The notes beneath the pieces were generated by a model. The model was not told the origin of the DNA, ran no database searches, and saw nothing but the letters and a program-made list of their open reading frames with translations. Shown one piece after another: positions 19,496 through 30,382 of a stretch of DNA of 64,000 nt. The stretch is from Alphaproteobacteria bacterium 46_93_T64. GTDB lineage: Bacteria; Pseudomonadota; Alphaproteobacteria; Sneathiellales; Sneathiellaceae. The stretch spans positions 62,001 to 126,000 of the forward strand of contig MAAN01000021.1 in assembly GCA_002163135.1 (NCBI GenBank). The letters are read 5' to 3'. Position numbers and translations under genes: made by a program. Position 1 is the first letter of the stretch. Each line of letters begins with the position of its first letter.

Positions 19496-19927
19496 ATGAA
19501 AATAATTGGTGTAGCTTTAACGGTATTGGCAAGCGTCTTTTTGTTCGTTGGTAGTGTAAGTGCCGATGTTACTGGTGTTTGGGAAACTGTCGACGGGAAA
19601 AGTCATGTTGAGATCAAATCTTGTGACAGTGATAAATTTTGTGGTGAGATTATTTGGTTGAAAGAGCCCAACAACGAAAAAGGGGCGCCAAAAACAGATA
19701 TCAATAACCGCAATGAAGACCTTAGAACACGCGGTATCCTCGGTATCAACCTGTTAAAAGGTCTTGAAAAAACAGGTGATAATGAATGGGAAGATGGATA
19801 CATTTATAATCCTGAAGACGGTGAGACCTATAGCTCAGAAATGTCTTTGGCTGATGAAAAAACACTTGAGGTCAAAGGTTGCGTTCTTTTCCTTTGTAAA
19901 ACACAAACTTGGAAACGGGTTCGCTAG
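19496..19927 (+). CDS. DUF2147 secreted protein
   Basis: A 143-residue protein with a signal peptide (MKIIGVALTVLASVF..., cleavage near SVSAD). The mature part matches the DUF2147 pattern: GVWETVDGKSHVEI, CGEIIWLKEP, then GxxLLKGLE and a C-terminal K/TWKRV, a beta-rich, lipocalin-like layout. Four Cys (two near the N terminus, two near the C terminus) could form periplasmic disulfides. RBS GAAGGGG supports this start; the longer frame would overlap the SDR. Function unknown. Confidence 0.8.
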   Translation: MKIIGVALTVLASVFLFVGSVSADVTGVWETVDGKSHVEIKSCDSDKFCGEIIWLKEPNNEKGAPKTDINNRNEDLRTRGILGINLLKGLEKTGDNEWEDGYIYNPEDGETYSSEMSLADEKTLEVKGCVLFLCKTQTWKRVR

Positions 19928-19943
19928 ATATACATTACCATCA

Positions 19944-19978
19944 GACACCGTCGTTTCTGGATCTGAAGCGATGGTGTC
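19944..19978. other. Hairpin between the DUF2147 gene and ppk
   Basis: GACACCGTCG pairs with CGATGGTGTC (ten pairs, one G-U), loop of 15. No T run follows, so it is not a standard intrinsic terminator; it may be an RNA stability or processing structure. Confidence 0.4.
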
Positions 19979-20040
19979 ATAAATCCTTGATACTTTTCTG
20001 GCAAAAAGGTTGAGCTGTTTAACGAATAGATAGGATAGAC

Positions 20041-22194
20041 GTGAACTCACCAGTACCGGTTTCGAAAAATAAAGATAAAAAGGCTACCGATGCAACAACG
20101 ACATCCCGGTTTATTAACCGAGAATTATCGTGGCTGTCTTTTAACGGACGTGTTCTGGAAGAAGCGAACAACCCAAAACATCCACTTTTAGAACGTGTTC
20201 GTTTCCTGTCTATTTCGGCCACTAATCTTGATGAATTTTATATGGTGCGTGTCGCTGGTCTTTGGGGACAAGTGAAAGCGCGTATTACAACTATGAGCCC
20301 GGACGGCCTCACCCCGTCAAAAGCATTAGAACGGATAGAAATAAAAGCTAACCGTCTAATTGTCGAACAGCAACGCATCTGGAAACATCTTGCTGAAGAG
20401 ATGATGGAAGAGGGCATTTCCGTCGCAAGTTCGGCTGATCTATCTGATGCCGATCAAATTTGGTTGGAAACTTATTTTGATGAGCAGATTTTCCCGATCT
20501 TGACGCCGATGGCTATTGATCCGTCACATCCGTTTCCGTTTATTCAAAATTTGGGTTTTGGTATGATCCTGCAGATGGCAGGAATTAAACAGGAACCACG
20601 GCTGAAAGCACTACTGCCATTTCCACCCGCTATAAAACGATTTGTACGCCTCCCAGGACAGGCGATCCGGTTCATCGCTCTTGAGACAATTATTACGTTG
20701 TTTCTGGATAAACTATTTCCGGGATATGAAGTTGAAGAGGCTGGGTTGTTCCGGCTGATCCGAGACAGCGACATAGAGGTCGAGGAAGAAGCCGAAGATC
20801 TTGTTCGTTTATTTGAAACTGCGCTTAAACGCCGCCGCCGAGGAAGTGTGATCCGGTTAAAAGTTGATAAGAATATGTCATCTTCTTTATCCAGTTTCTT
20901 GGCAAACGAAATGGAAATCGATGACAGAGCGATCACTGCCGTTGATGGGACGCTCGGGATTTCTCAAGTCGAACAACTTATTACGGACGAGCGTCCAGAC
21001 CTGATCTTCAAACCGGTAGTCCCTCGATATCCTGAACGAGTGAAAGATGCTGGAGGTAATGTCTTCAACGCGATAGGTGTTAAAGATTTTATTGTGCATC
21101 ACCCTTATGAGACGTTTGATGTTGTGGTTCAGTATTTGCGTCAAGCGGCCGCAGATCCTGACGTGGTCGCCATAAAGCACACATTGTATCGAACCACGTC
21201 AGATAGCCCAATCGTAAAAGCGCTCGTTGAAGCTGCTGAAGCGGGGAAATCGGTAACCGCTCTTATTGAACTTAAAGCTCGTTTCGACGAAGAGGCCAAT
21301 ATTAAATGGGCGCGTGATTTGGAACGTGCTGGCGCACAGGTCATATACGGATTTTTAGATCTGAAAACCCATGCGAAAGTGTCCCTTGTTGTTAGGCGCG
21401 AGGGCAGCAGTCTTAAAAGCTATATGCATTTTGGAACAGGAAATTATCATCCGGCGAACGCAAAAGTCTACTCAGATTTGTCTCTGTTTACAGATGATAA
21501 GGCTCTTGCGAAGGACGTTTCGTTAATGTTCAATTATATCACGGGATATGCAAAACCTGTGGGTTTAAGCAAGCTTCACCTTTCGCCCTATAATCTCCGT
21601 AGCTCGCTAATTGAAATGATTGAGAAAGAAATCAGTTTTGCAAAACAGGGAAAACCTGCAGCTATATGGGCAAAGCTTAATTCTCTCGTTGATTCTGAAA
21701 TTATTGATATCCTCTACAAAGCAAGTAATGCCGGAGTTGATATCAGATTAGTTGTTCGTGGAATTTGTTGTTTACGCCCTGGGGTGCCTAACCTGTCTGA
21801 AAATATTCACGTGACGAGTATTGTGGGACGTTTTCTAGAGCATTCGAGGATTGTTTGTTTTGGAAACGGTCAGGAAATGCCTTCTCAGAACGCGCTTGTA
21901 TTTATTACATCAGCTGATTGGATGCCTCGAAATTTTGATCGACGGATTGAGACGCTGCTTCCTATCACAAACGAGACGGTTCATCGTCAGGTGTTGGATC
22001 AGATCATGGTGGCTTGCCTTAAAGATACAGAGCAACGTTGGACACTTGGTCCCGATGGGGAATACACGCGACACCCAAAAGCCAAGAAGCCTTTTTCTGC
22101 TCATAATTACTTTTTAACAAATCCATCTTTATCTGGACGCGGAAAAGCGTTAAAGGTCAATAACCCGGTGCCAAAATTAACACCTCCGATTTAA
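20041..22194 (+). CDS. ppk: Polyphosphate kinase 1
   Basis: Reversibly polymerises the ATP gamma-phosphate into polyphosphate. The 717 residues have the PPK N-terminal region (RFINRELSWLSFNGRVLEEA), the middle domain and two phospholipase-D-like C-terminal domains with the phospho-His region (LKTHAKVSLV) and YMHFGTGNYH. The start is GTG. Immediately followed by ppx, the degrading partner, as in many proteobacteria. Confidence 0.96.
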   Translation: MNSPVPVSKNKDKKATDATTTSRFINRELSWLSFNGRVLEEANNPKHPLLERVRFLSISATNLDEFYMVRVAGLWGQVKARITTMSPDGLTPSKALERIEIKANRLIVEQQRIWKHLAEEMMEEGISVASSADLSDADQIWLETYFDEQIFPILTPMAIDPSHPFPFIQNLGFGMILQMAGIKQEPRLKALLPFPPAIKRFVRLPGQAIRFIALETIITLFLDKLFPGYEVEEAGLFRLIRDSDIEVEEEAEDLVRLFETALKRRRRGSVIRLKVDKNMSSSLSSFLANEMEIDDRAITAVDGTLGISQVEQLITDERPDLIFKPVVPRYPERVKDAGGNVFNAIGVKDFIVHHPYETFDVVVQYLRQAAADPDVVAIKHTLYRTTSDSPIVKALVEAAEAGKSVTALIELKARFDEEANIKWARDLERAGAQVIYGFLDLKTHAKVSLVVRREGSSLKSYMHFGTGNYHPANAKVYSDLSLFTDDKALAKDVSLMFNYITGYAKPVGLSKLHLSPYNLRSSLIEMIEKEISFAKQGKPAAIWAKLNSLVDSEIIDILYKASNAGVDIRLVVRGICCLRPGVPNLSENIHVTSIVGRFLEHSRIVCFGNGQEMPSQNALVFITSADWMPRNFDRRIETLLPITNETVHRQVLDQIMVACLKDTEQRWTLGPDGEYTRHPKAKKPFSAHNYFLTNPSLSGRGKALKVNNPVPKLTPPI

Positions 22195-22217
22195 GCTTAT
22201 TGCAAAGAGTAGATTAC

Positions 22218-23741
22218 GTGCAAAAAACTTTGGAGACTCGAGACGAACGTCTTGATCCAGTCAGTAAATCGTCAAAAAATTTGACGGCTGTTATCGATAT
22301 CGGTTCTAACTCGGTGCGTTTGGTTGTCTTCGACGGTCCATCGCGTGTCCCTATGCCCAAATTCAATGAAAAAGTACTATGTGGCCTTGGACGTGATCTT
22401 GGTAGCTCCAGTATGCTTGGTGAAGATGCTATGCGAGATGCTATGGCAGCATTACAGCGCTATACAACACTCGTGAACCATATGGGAATAGATCGGGTCA
22501 TCGTTGCTGCGACAGCGGCTGTACGTGAAGCTGATAATGGTTCTGAGTTTGTCTCAGAAATTGAGCAAGAATGTGACCTTAATGTGCAAGTTCTAAGCGG
22601 CAAACAAGAGGCTAGATATGCAGGTTTGGGTGTTCTATCAGGGATGCCATTTGCAGATGGTCTGGTTGGTGATCTTGGTGGTGGTAGCCTTGAACTTGTT
22701 AAAATATCTGATCACAAAGTTGGAGATACTACGACGTTACCACTGGGGGCACTCAGGTTATCTCGTATGGAAATGACCGAAGAGGCACTTATATCGGACC
22801 TTCACGAACACTTTGCCCAAGTAACTTGGCTAGATGAGTTGAAGGGGAAGAATTTTTATGTTGTTGGCGGTGCTTGGCGGGCGCTGGCTAAATATCATAT
22901 TTCCAAAATTGGTCACTCGTTGAATATTGTTCATAACTACAAACTTTCGTTTGAGACGATGAAAGACTTGATTGATGAAATTCTCTCTTTAAGCGAGGAT
23001 GAACTTCGATTGAACCCCAATACCCGGAGAGCAAGAGCCGGAACAATGAGAACGGCTGCTTTGATAATGGATCAATTGTTTACTGTGGTACAGCCAAAGA
23101 ATGTTATTTTTTCTTCCAACGGTCTTCGTGAGGGAATGCTTTTCTCAGAACTGAAAAAACCCGTCAGGAAGCTTGATCCATTGTTGGAAGCTTGTCGTGA
23201 CATGGCGGCAAAAGAAGGACGTTTTGCTGAGCATGGATTAGAGATATTCGATTGGATGATCCCGGCTTTTACGGTTCTTGATGAAAAAGGTCAACGGCTT
23301 GCACTCGCCGCCGCTACATTGTCTGATATAGCATGGTCCATGAGCAGTGATTACCGTGCAGCACAAGCTTACCGGCGTATTTTTCGAGCTCCTTTCAGTG
23401 GCATTGGTCACAAGGGACGCGCCATAGTAGCACTAACAGTGTACGCCCGTTATAGCGGTGATCTGTCTGGTCAAGCGCCATCAGGTGGTTTGTGGCTTGT
23501 TGATGACGTGTCAAAAAACCATGCGTTGAGCCTCGGGCTTGCGCTTCGGTTGTCTCACACTCTTAGTGGGGGAACGACGGGTATTCTTCCAAGAACAAAC
23601 CTAGTTTCCACAGAGAAAGAAATTGTACTGGAAATCCCTGAGGAGCTAATGGTTTTGTGTGGTGTACACGTTAAAAGCCGACTGGCTGCCCTTGCGAGCA
23701 GCCTTGGGAAGACATCATCAATCCGGTCTATTCAAGAGTAA
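22218..23741 (+). CDS. ppx: Exopolyphosphatase / pppGpp phosphohydrolase family
   Basis: Hydrolyses terminal phosphates of polyphosphate; relatives also act on pppGpp. It has the ASKHA signatures VIDIGSNSVRLVV, a second loop VAATAAVREA, and GDLGGGSLEL, followed by a helical HD-like C-terminal domain; 507 residues is in range. The GTG at 22218 is preferred, with AAAGAG about eight bases upstream; an in-frame TTG at 22200 has no ribosome-binding site. The 3' end overlaps rnd by 14 bases on the other strand. Confidence 0.93.
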   Translation: MQKTLETRDERLDPVSKSSKNLTAVIDIGSNSVRLVVFDGPSRVPMPKFNEKVLCGLGRDLGSSSMLGEDAMRDAMAALQRYTTLVNHMGIDRVIVAATAAVREADNGSEFVSEIEQECDLNVQVLSGKQEARYAGLGVLSGMPFADGLVGDLGGGSLELVKISDHKVGDTTTLPLGALRLSRMEMTEEALISDLHEHFAQVTWLDELKGKNFYVVGGAWRALAKYHISKIGHSLNIVHNYKLSFETMKDLIDEILSLSEDELRLNPNTRRARAGTMRTAALIMDQLFTVVQPKNVIFSSNGLREGMLFSELKKPVRKLDPLLEACRDMAAKEGRFAEHGLEIFDWMIPAFTVLDEKGQRLALAAATLSDIAWSMSSDYRAAQAYRRIFRAPFSGIGHKGRAIVALTVYARYSGDLSGQAPSGGLWLVDDVSKNHALSLGLALRLSHTLSGGTTGILPRTNLVSTEKEIVLEIPEELMVLCGVHVKSRLAALASSLGKTSSIRSIQE

Positions 23742-24879
23742 TAAGCCGGATTTTTCTACCCTCGGCAGTGAATGCAATTTTACCTGCTTTTAAGGCGAGT
23801 GCATCTTTACCGAACATTTCAAAGCGCCATCCGACTAGGGCAGGGACTTCAGCATTGTCATCAGCCGCAATTTTTTCAAGTTCGGCAGAAGAACAAACAA
23901 GTTTCTGGGCAACTTCATTCTCTTCACAACGCATCTTCAAAAGAACGCGAAGCAAGTCCATTAAAGGCCCCATTCCTTTAGGAAGAGGCGTTTTCTGAGC
24001 AACAAATGGGCAATCTTCCTCAGGGAGTTCCTTACCGGTTTTAATCGCAGCTAGAAGTCCTGCCCCCATTTTACCATCGGCAAATTTTCGACCTATACCG
24101 CGAACATGAGAGAGCTTTTCTTCATTACTCGGCGGGTTTGAAGCAATTTCCAGCAGCGCTTCATCCCGGAGGATCCGATTACGTGGAATATTTTGGCGAT
24201 GAGCCTGATTTTCACGCCAAGCAGCAATCGCCTGCAAAATTGCAAGAAAGCGCGGTTTGTTATTTCTGGATTTAATTCGTTTCCATGAATTTTCAGGCGG
24301 AACCAAATAGGTTTCAGGCGTTTCTAAAACTTTCATTTCACCTGCAAGCCAGTCTTCACGTTCTGTAGTCCGAAGCTTTTCCTCCAGTTTGGCATAAACT
24401 ACGCGCAAATGGGTCACATCTGCTTCGGCATAGGTAAGCTGTCGATCACTAAGCGGTCGTCTTGACCAGTCTGTAAAGCGTGAGGACTTGTCGATGCTTG
24501 CGCCTGTAAGGCTGGCAACAAGCGTGTCATATCCTACAGACTCGCCATATCCGCAAACCATGGCAGCAACTTGGGTGTCAAAAATTGGGGTCGGAACTTC
24601 TCCTGACAGATGGTGAAAAATTTCCAAATCCTGTCTTCCTGCATGGAATACTTTTAAAACATTTGGATTTTGCAGAAGTTTAAAAAGTGGTTCTAGTGAA
24701 ATGCCTTCGGCCAAGGGATCAATAATCGCGGATTCGTCATCACTTGCAATTTGAACCAGACAAAGTTCAGGCCAAAAAGTACTTTCTCGCAAAAATTCAG
24801 TATCAATTGTGACATAAGAATATTCTGACAATCTCGCACACAAAATCTCAAGGTCATCAGTCTTCGTGACTATTTGCAT
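23728..24879 (-). CDS. rnd: Ribonuclease D
   Basis: 3'-to-5' exoribonuclease for tRNA and other stable RNA 3' ends. The 383 residues contain a DEDD exonuclease domain (Exo I DTEFLRE, Exo II FHAGRQDLEIF, Exo III AEADVTHLR) and a C-terminal HRDC domain (about 210-290). Transcribed away from aspS, with a 195-base divergent gap, and tail-to-tail with ppx. Confidence 0.95.
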   Translation of the reverse strand: MQIVTKTDDLEILCARLSEYSYVTIDTEFLRESTFWPELCLVQIASDDESAIIDPLAEGISLEPLFKLLQNPNVLKVFHAGRQDLEIFHHLSGEVPTPIFDTQVAAMVCGYGESVGYDTLVASLTGASIDKSSRFTDWSRRPLSDRQLTYAEADVTHLRVVYAKLEEKLRTTEREDWLAGEMKVLETPETYLVPPENSWKRIKSRNNKPRFLAILQAIAAWRENQAHRQNIPRNRILRDEALLEIASNPPSNEEKLSHVRGIGRKFADGKMGAGLLAAIKTGKELPEEDCPFVAQKTPLPKGMGPLMDLLRVLLKMRCEENEVAQKLVCSSAELEKIAADDNAEVPALVGWRFEMFGKDALALKAGKIAFTAEGRKIRLITLE

Positions 24880-25074
24880 TATGTCTCTTTTTCTTTTTTG
24901 GCAGCCTCTGACCGAAATTAGAGCCTGAATTCAACTAAATTTTTGCTTAGACACAAGGTTAGTCCATTTTATAGCACAAAGGAAGGTTGGCGTTCGTTAA
25001 AAAACCATGTAATACAACCCCTTTAAAGCCCTTCATTGGGTAATTGGTCCCTGACAAGCAATAAGAGAACCCTG

Positions 25075-26859
25075 ATGCATAGTTATCGTACACATACTTG
25101 CGCTGAACTTCGTGACAGCGATGTTGGAAAAACAGTCCGCCTTTCTGGTTGGGTCCATCGTAAACGAGACCATGGTAATTTGTTGTTTATCGATTTACGG
25201 GACCATTACGGGATTACCCAATGCGTCATTGAAACAGATGTTGCAATTTTCCCTGAAGTAGAAGCCGTCCGCTCTGAAAGCGTAATTACGGTCACAGGTA
25301 AAGTCGTTGCACGTTTAGACGATGCGATTAACCCAAATCTGCCGACAGGTCAGATAGAACTCGATATCGAAGATTTTGAGTTACAGTCGGCCGCAGAAGA
25401 TCTTCCTATGCCAGTATTCGGTGAACAGGAATATCCTGAGGAGATCCGTCTTCGCCATCGTTATCTTGATTTGCGTCGCGAGCGTCTACATAACAACATC
25501 ATATTACGTTCCAAGGTCATTTCTGCATTACGGACATCGATGCAGGATCAAGGGTTCATGGAATTCCAGACTCCGATCCTGACAGCCTCGTCACCAGAAG
25601 GTGCGCGCGACTTCTTGGTTCCTAGTCGTATGCATCCTGGTCAGTTCTATGCGTTGCCACAAGCGCCGCAACAGTTCAAACAGCTTGTGATGATGTCCGG
25701 TTTTGACCGTTACTTCCAGATCGCACCTTGTTTCCGTGACGAAGATGCCCGTGCAGATCGTAGCCCCGGAGAATTCTATCAGCTGGATATCGAGATGGCG
25801 TATGTCACTCAAGAAGATGTTTTTAATGCGGTTGAACCAGTACTTACAAAGGTATTCCAAGATTTTGCGGGTGACCGTATTGTGGAAACGCCATTTGTTC
25901 GGATCCCGTTCTCTGAAGCTATGATGAAATATGGATCTGATAAACCAGATCTTCGGAACCCGATTATTCTCTCTGATGTAACTGACGTGTTCCGTGGCTC
26001 CGGTTTTGGTCTGTTTGCAAAATCAGTTGAAAGCGGATCCGTTGTTCGCGCGATCCCAGCGCCAGGTGCCGGAAGCAAGGCACGTAGTTTCTTCGATAAA
26101 ATGAATGAGTGGGCGCGAAAAGAAGGTGCAGGTGGACTTGGCTACATCATCTTTAAAGACGGTGAAGCAAAAGGGCCTATCGCTAAAAACCTTGATCCAG
26201 ATCGTCTTGCACAAATTCAAGAAATCGCTGGTGTTTCAGATGGTGACGGAATTTTCTTTGCGTGTGATAAAGAACTGAAAGCAGCTGAACTTGCAGGTAA
26301 AGCTCGTAATATCGTCGGGCAAGATCTTGATATTTGCGAAAAGAACATTTTCAAATTTTGTTGGGTTATTGATTTCCCAATGTTTGAATATGATGAAAAA
26401 GAAAAGAAACTCGATTTCAGTCATAACCCGTTCTCAATGCCACAAGGTGGTTTGGAAGCGTTGGAGACGATGGACCCACTGGAAATCAAAGGCTATCAAT
26501 ATGATATCGTTTGTAACGGTATCGAACTTTCCTCCGGCGCCATCCGAAATCACCGCCCAGAAATCATGATGAAGGCATTTGAAATTGCTGGATATGATGC
26601 AAGCGTTGTTGAAGAGCGTTTTGGTGGCATGCTCAACGCGTTTAAATATGGCGCACCTCCCCATGGAGGCATTGCACCGGGTGTTGACCGTATCGTTATG
26701 ATGCTGGCAGACGAGCCAAATATTAGGGAAGTCATTCTTTTCCCAATGAACCAACAGGCACAAGATCTGATGATGCAAGCACCAGCAGAGGTTCCATCAA
26801 AGAACCTCCGGGAGTTGCACATCCGTACTGTTATGCCGGACCCCAAGCCACAAAGTTAA
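25075..26859 (+). CDS. aspS: Aspartyl-tRNA synthetase
   Basis: Class II enzyme charging tRNA-Asp, in many alphaproteobacteria also tRNA-Asn for later amidation by GatCAB. The 594 residues have the anticodon OB-fold, motif 2 ([28 protein letters not shown]), the bacterial GAD insertion and motif 3 (GVDRIVMML). The ATG at 25075 follows AAGAGA; upstream in-frame codons lack similarity. A terminator follows 25 bases after the stop. Confidence 0.97.
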   Translation: MHSYRTHTCAELRDSDVGKTVRLSGWVHRKRDHGNLLFIDLRDHYGITQCVIETDVAIFPEVEAVRSESVITVTGKVVARLDDAINPNLPTGQIELDIEDFELQSAAEDLPMPVFGEQEYPEEIRLRHRYLDLRRERLHNNIILRSKVISALRTSMQDQGFMEFQTPILTASSPEGARDFLVPSRMHPGQFYALPQAPQQFKQLVMMSGFDRYFQIAPCFRDEDARADRSPGEFYQLDIEMAYVTQEDVFNAVEPVLTKVFQDFAGDRIVETPFVRIPFSEAMMKYGSDKPDLRNPIILSDVTDVFRGSGFGLFAKSVESGSVVRAIPAPGAGSKARSFFDKMNEWARKEGAGGLGYIIFKDGEAKGPIAKNLDPDRLAQIQEIAGVSDGDGIFFACDKELKAAELAGKARNIVGQDLDICEKNIFKFCWVIDFPMFEYDEKEKKLDFSHNPFSMPQGGLEALETMDPLEIKGYQYDIVCNGIELSSGAIRNHRPEIMMKAFEIAGYDASVVEERFGGMLNAFKYGAPPHGGIAPGVDRIVMMLADEPNIREVILFPMNQQAQDLMMQAPAEVPSKNLRELHIRTVMPDPKPQS

Positions 26860-26883
26860 ATTTCAATAATACTAAAGATTTAG

Positions 26884-26908
26884 AGCCCGGTAATTTCCGG
26901 GCTTTTTA
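26884..26908 (+). terminator. Rho-independent terminator after aspS
   Basis: AGCCCGG / CCGGGCT stem with a six-base loop (TAATTT) and TTTT. Confidence 0.8.
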
Positions 26909-26966
26909 TTTGCTCTTTCTTAATGAATTCGACTGTAGAGTGGAATTATATCAAGAGGGTGTAAAT

Positions 26967-28649
26967 GTGACTCAAAATGCAAAAATGAACGATCTCCGTG
27001 ACGATAAAGAACGATTTGTCGCTTTTTCGTTTGCCGCAGCAGATCTGCTAATTGAGCTAGATAGATCTGGTGTTATTGTATTTGTTTCCGGTGCTGCCAA
27101 AGGAATTACAGGTAAAGACATCAAAGAGTTGATGGGACTAAAGTTTGAGGAAGTCTTAGATCCCTTGGATCGACGAGTTATTTCGTATCTCTTAGGAAAT
27201 ATGTCAGAAGGTGAGCGCATCAGCCCTGTCGCGGCCCGTATGGCAAGCACAAATGTTTCCTCTATCGTTGGTGCTTGTAGTCTACCGCGAACGCACGGTC
27301 ATATTTACCTCACAATTAATGTCTCAGGCTTACCAGCAGCTCAATCGCTTTCAGTTCACCGTGACAGTGAAACGGGACTTCTTGACAAAAATGACTTTGT
27401 TAAGCTAGCCAATGATCAACTATCGCTCGCTTCGGAAACGGGTCAGGAACTTGAGTTGACATTGCTGCATATGGATAATATCCGTGACATGGCAGCAAAC
27501 ACTACTGAACAGGGAATGGATGAATTCCTAGGAAAAATGGGTGCTGTTCTTCGAAGCTATTCATATGGTGGTGATTCTGCGGGTAGAATTGACGGTGACA
27601 AATACGGTGTCCTGCACAGCAAATCTTTCGATGGCAAATTGCTGCAAGATAAAGTTGAAATACTGTCCGATGAAGTGTCCCCCGGACATGGTGTGAAGGT
27701 GTCACCTAGTAGTATTGATCTTGATAAAGGCCAGCTATCTTCCGAAAATGCCAGTAATGCGTTGATGTTCGTGGTGAACAGCTTTGTCAGCAACGAAGAA
27801 CAGGATTTTAGTATTCAAAATCTTGCAGATGGTCTGCAGGGCCGAATGGAAACCACTATGAACCGGATTTCCACCCTTAAAGCCGTTTTCCAGAAACATC
27901 AGTTTAAATTGGTTTACCAGCCAATTGTCAGTCTCATTGACGAACATATACATCACCATGAAGTTCTTTGCCGTTTCAAAGATGGGGAATCCCCATATGA
28001 AACAGTAACATTTGCTGAAGAAGTCGGAATCATTCTTGACCTTGATTTGGCTGTTGTAAAAAAATCTATTGAATATTTAAAGAGTTTCAAGGTTAAGGGT
28101 ACTCAGACACCTAATCTCGCTGTTAATATTTCCGGTCATTCATTGGAAAATGACGGATTTATCGACTCGCTTAATTATCTGATTGATCAAAATTCGGATG
28201 TCAGCAGTTTTCTGGGACTCGAAGTTACCGAAACAAGTCAAATGAAAGATCTAATTCGTGCGGATCGTGTTCTTCAAACCTTCCGCAAAAAAGGATTGCA
28301 TGTAAGTCTGGATGACATGGGGGCAGGTGCCGCTTCATTTGAATATATTCGTGCCCTCAATACGGACTTTGTGAAAATTGATGGTGCTTACGTCCGGGAC
28401 GTTCTTAATAACAAACGAGATCAAGCAATCCTGCGATGCATGGCACGTCTTTGTATGGATCTTAAAATCGGAACTATTGCCGAAATGGTTGAAACAAAAG
28501 AGCAAGCCACTTTGCTGAAACAAGCCGGGGTGGATTATGGTCAAGGCTGGTTGTTCAGCAAACCTGTTCCTGAAATTATTGCACCAAAAGTGAAACGGAC
28601 GGTCACTATGAACGCCCGTCGTAAAGGCTTTAAAACTGGTTGGGGCTGA
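26967..28649 (+). CDS. PAS - degenerate GGDEF - EAL signalling protein
   Basis: A 560-residue cytoplasmic protein, probably a c-di-GMP phosphodiesterase. Residues about 20-110 look like a PAS sensor. About 135-235 resembles GGDEF, with the GGDEF site replaced by DGDKY, so cyclase activity is unlikely. About 315-555 is an EAL domain (EVL at 332-334) retaining the metal and catalytic set: NIS, LEVTET, DDMG, FVKIDG, E in AEMVE and QGWLFSKP. The GTG at 26967 is chosen because AGAGGG lies seven bases upstream; the longer TTG start at 26910 lies in the aspS terminator tail. Confidence 0.85.
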   Translation: MTQNAKMNDLRDDKERFVAFSFAAADLLIELDRSGVIVFVSGAAKGITGKDIKELMGLKFEEVLDPLDRRVISYLLGNMSEGERISPVAARMASTNVSSIVGACSLPRTHGHIYLTINVSGLPAAQSLSVHRDSETGLLDKNDFVKLANDQLSLASETGQELELTLLHMDNIRDMAANTTEQGMDEFLGKMGAVLRSYSYGGDSAGRIDGDKYGVLHSKSFDGKLLQDKVEILSDEVSPGHGVKVSPSSIDLDKGQLSSENASNALMFVVNSFVSNEEQDFSIQNLADGLQGRMETTMNRISTLKAVFQKHQFKLVYQPIVSLIDEHIHHHEVLCRFKDGESPYETVTFAEEVGIILDLDLAVVKKSIEYLKSFKVKGTQTPNLAVNISGHSLENDGFIDSLNYLIDQNSDVSSFLGLEVTETSQMKDLIRADRVLQTFRKKGLHVSLDDMGAGAASFEYIRALNTDFVKIDGAYVRDVLNNKRDQAILRCMARLCMDLKIGTIAEMVETKEQATLLKQAGVDYGQGWLFSKPVPEIIAPKVKRTVTMNARRKGFKTGWG

Positions 28650-28694
28650 TTAATAAACCAAAAAATTTTTGCCGGGCTCTATCTTTTCAATTGA

Positions 28695-30362
28695 TCACAA
28701 AATTGCAGGGAGTTTTAGCTCATGTAAACGGGCGCATTCTTTTGCAATCTCGTAGCCTGCGTCTGCGTGCCTCATGACACCCGTCGCAGGGTCATTCCAG
28801 AGAACGCGCTCGATCCGTTTTGCCGCGGCGTCACTACCATCACAGCAAATTACGATACCTGAATGCTGACTAAAGCCCATACCAACACCACCGCCGTGAT
28901 GAAAACTTACCCATGTTGCACCAGAAGCCGTGTTGAGCAGTGCGTTTAGGAGCGGCCAATCTGAAACGGCGTCTGATCCATCTTTCATGGATTCTGTTTC
29001 ACGGTTTGGCGATGCAACTGAACCTGAATCTAAATGATCTCGCCCTATAACAATAGGTGCTTTTAGTTCTCCGCTCTTAACCATTTCGTTGAACGCCAGA
29101 CCCAAGCGATGACGATCTCCAAGTCCAACCCAGCAAATTCGAGCTGGCAGTCCCTGAAATTCAATTCGTTCATTCGCCATATCAAGCCAGTTATGTAAGT
29201 GCGTGTTATCAGGTATTAATTCTTTGACCTTAGCATCGGTTTTTCTGATGTCTTCAGGGTCTCCAGACAGGGCAACCCAACGAAACGGGCCAATGCCTTC
29301 ACAGAAAAGCGGGCGAATATATGCAGGAACAAAACCTGGAAAACTAAAAGCTCTCTCCAGCCCTTCTTCGAATGCCATCTGCCGAATATTATTTCCATAA
29401 TCAACGGTTGGGATGCCGGCATCAGAGAAAGCGACCATTGCCTCTACCTGAGTTTTCATAGAGGCACGGGCTGCTTTTTCAACGCCTTTTGGATCGTTCT
29501 GTTGTCCGTCCAACCATTGCGCCATGGTCCAATTTTGCGGTAAATATCCATTAATTGGATCATGAGCGGATGTTTGATCGGTAACCAGATCGGGACGAAT
29601 ACCACGCTTAACCATTTCGGGGAATATATCTGCGGCATTTCCAAGTAATCCAACAGACTTAGCCTCGCCAGCGGCTGTCCATTTTTCGATCATAGCTAAG
29701 GCTTCATCCAAGCTGTCTGCCTTCTCGTCCAAATAACGAGTGCGTTTGCGGGAATTAATTTTTTCTTCATTGCACTCAACAGCAAGACAACACGCTCCTG
29801 CCATGACAGCCGCAAGTGGTTGTGCACCGCCCATGCCACCAAGGCCACCTGTCAGGATCCATTTACCTGACAAATTGCCCTCAAAATGCTGACGACCCGC
29901 TTCAACAAACGTCTCGTATGTACCCTGAACAATTCCCTGACTGCCAATATAAATCCATGAACCAGCGGTCATTTGGCCATACATCATCAAACCGGCTTTA
30001 TCCAATTTATTAAAATGATCCCAGTTTGCCCAGTTGGGGACAAGATTTGAATTTGCGATTAAAACGCGCGGCGCATCTTCATGGGTTTTGAAAACACCAA
30101 CAGCTTTACCCGACTGCACAAGTAGTGTTTCATCACCTTCAAGCTCTTTAAGCTGTTCAGTGATGATATCAAAATCTTTCCATGTACGTGCTGCACGGCC
30201 AATACCACCATACACCACCAGCTCATTGGGGTTTTCGGCTACATCTGGATCCAAATTATTCATCAGCATACGAAGGGGCGCTTCGGTCATCCAGGATTTT
30301 GCACTGATTTCGGTTCCGCGCGGGGCGCGAATTTCACGAATATTATGACGTGGATCAGTCAT
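28695..30362 (-). CDS. hutU: Urocanate hydratase
   Basis: Second step of histidine degradation: urocanate to 4-imidazolone-5-propionate, with NAD+ as electrophilic cofactor. The 555 residues match HutU throughout, including [13 protein letters not shown] (NAD-binding) and the C-terminal [15 protein letters not shown]. Last gene of the hutI-hutH-hutU run on the minus strand, 20 bases after hutH. Confidence 0.97.
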   Translation of the reverse strand: MTDPRHNIREIRAPRGTEISAKSWMTEAPLRMLMNNLDPDVAENPNELVVYGGIGRAARTWKDFDIITEQLKELEGDETLLVQSGKAVGVFKTHEDAPRVLIANSNLVPNWANWDHFNKLDKAGLMMYGQMTAGSWIYIGSQGIVQGTYETFVEAGRQHFEGNLSGKWILTGGLGGMGGAQPLAAVMAGACCLAVECNEEKINSRKRTRYLDEKADSLDEALAMIEKWTAAGEAKSVGLLGNAADIFPEMVKRGIRPDLVTDQTSAHDPINGYLPQNWTMAQWLDGQQNDPKGVEKAARASMKTQVEAMVAFSDAGIPTVDYGNNIRQMAFEEGLERAFSFPGFVPAYIRPLFCEGIGPFRWVALSGDPEDIRKTDAKVKELIPDNTHLHNWLDMANERIEFQGLPARICWVGLGDRHRLGLAFNEMVKSGELKAPIVIGRDHLDSGSVASPNRETESMKDGSDAVSDWPLLNALLNTASGATWVSFHHGGGVGMGFSQHSGIVICCDGSDAAAKRIERVLWNDPATGVMRHADAGYEIAKECARLHELKLPAIL

Positions 30363-30382
30363 TTAGTCTCTCCGATGAATAT

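Noticed and set aside
22200-22217. TTG start for ppx
   Set aside because: No Shine-Dalgarno upstream; GTG at 22218 has one.
26910-26966. Upstream TTG start for the EAL protein
   Set aside because: It overlaps the aspS terminator tail and has no ribosome-binding site; GTG at 26967 is well placed.
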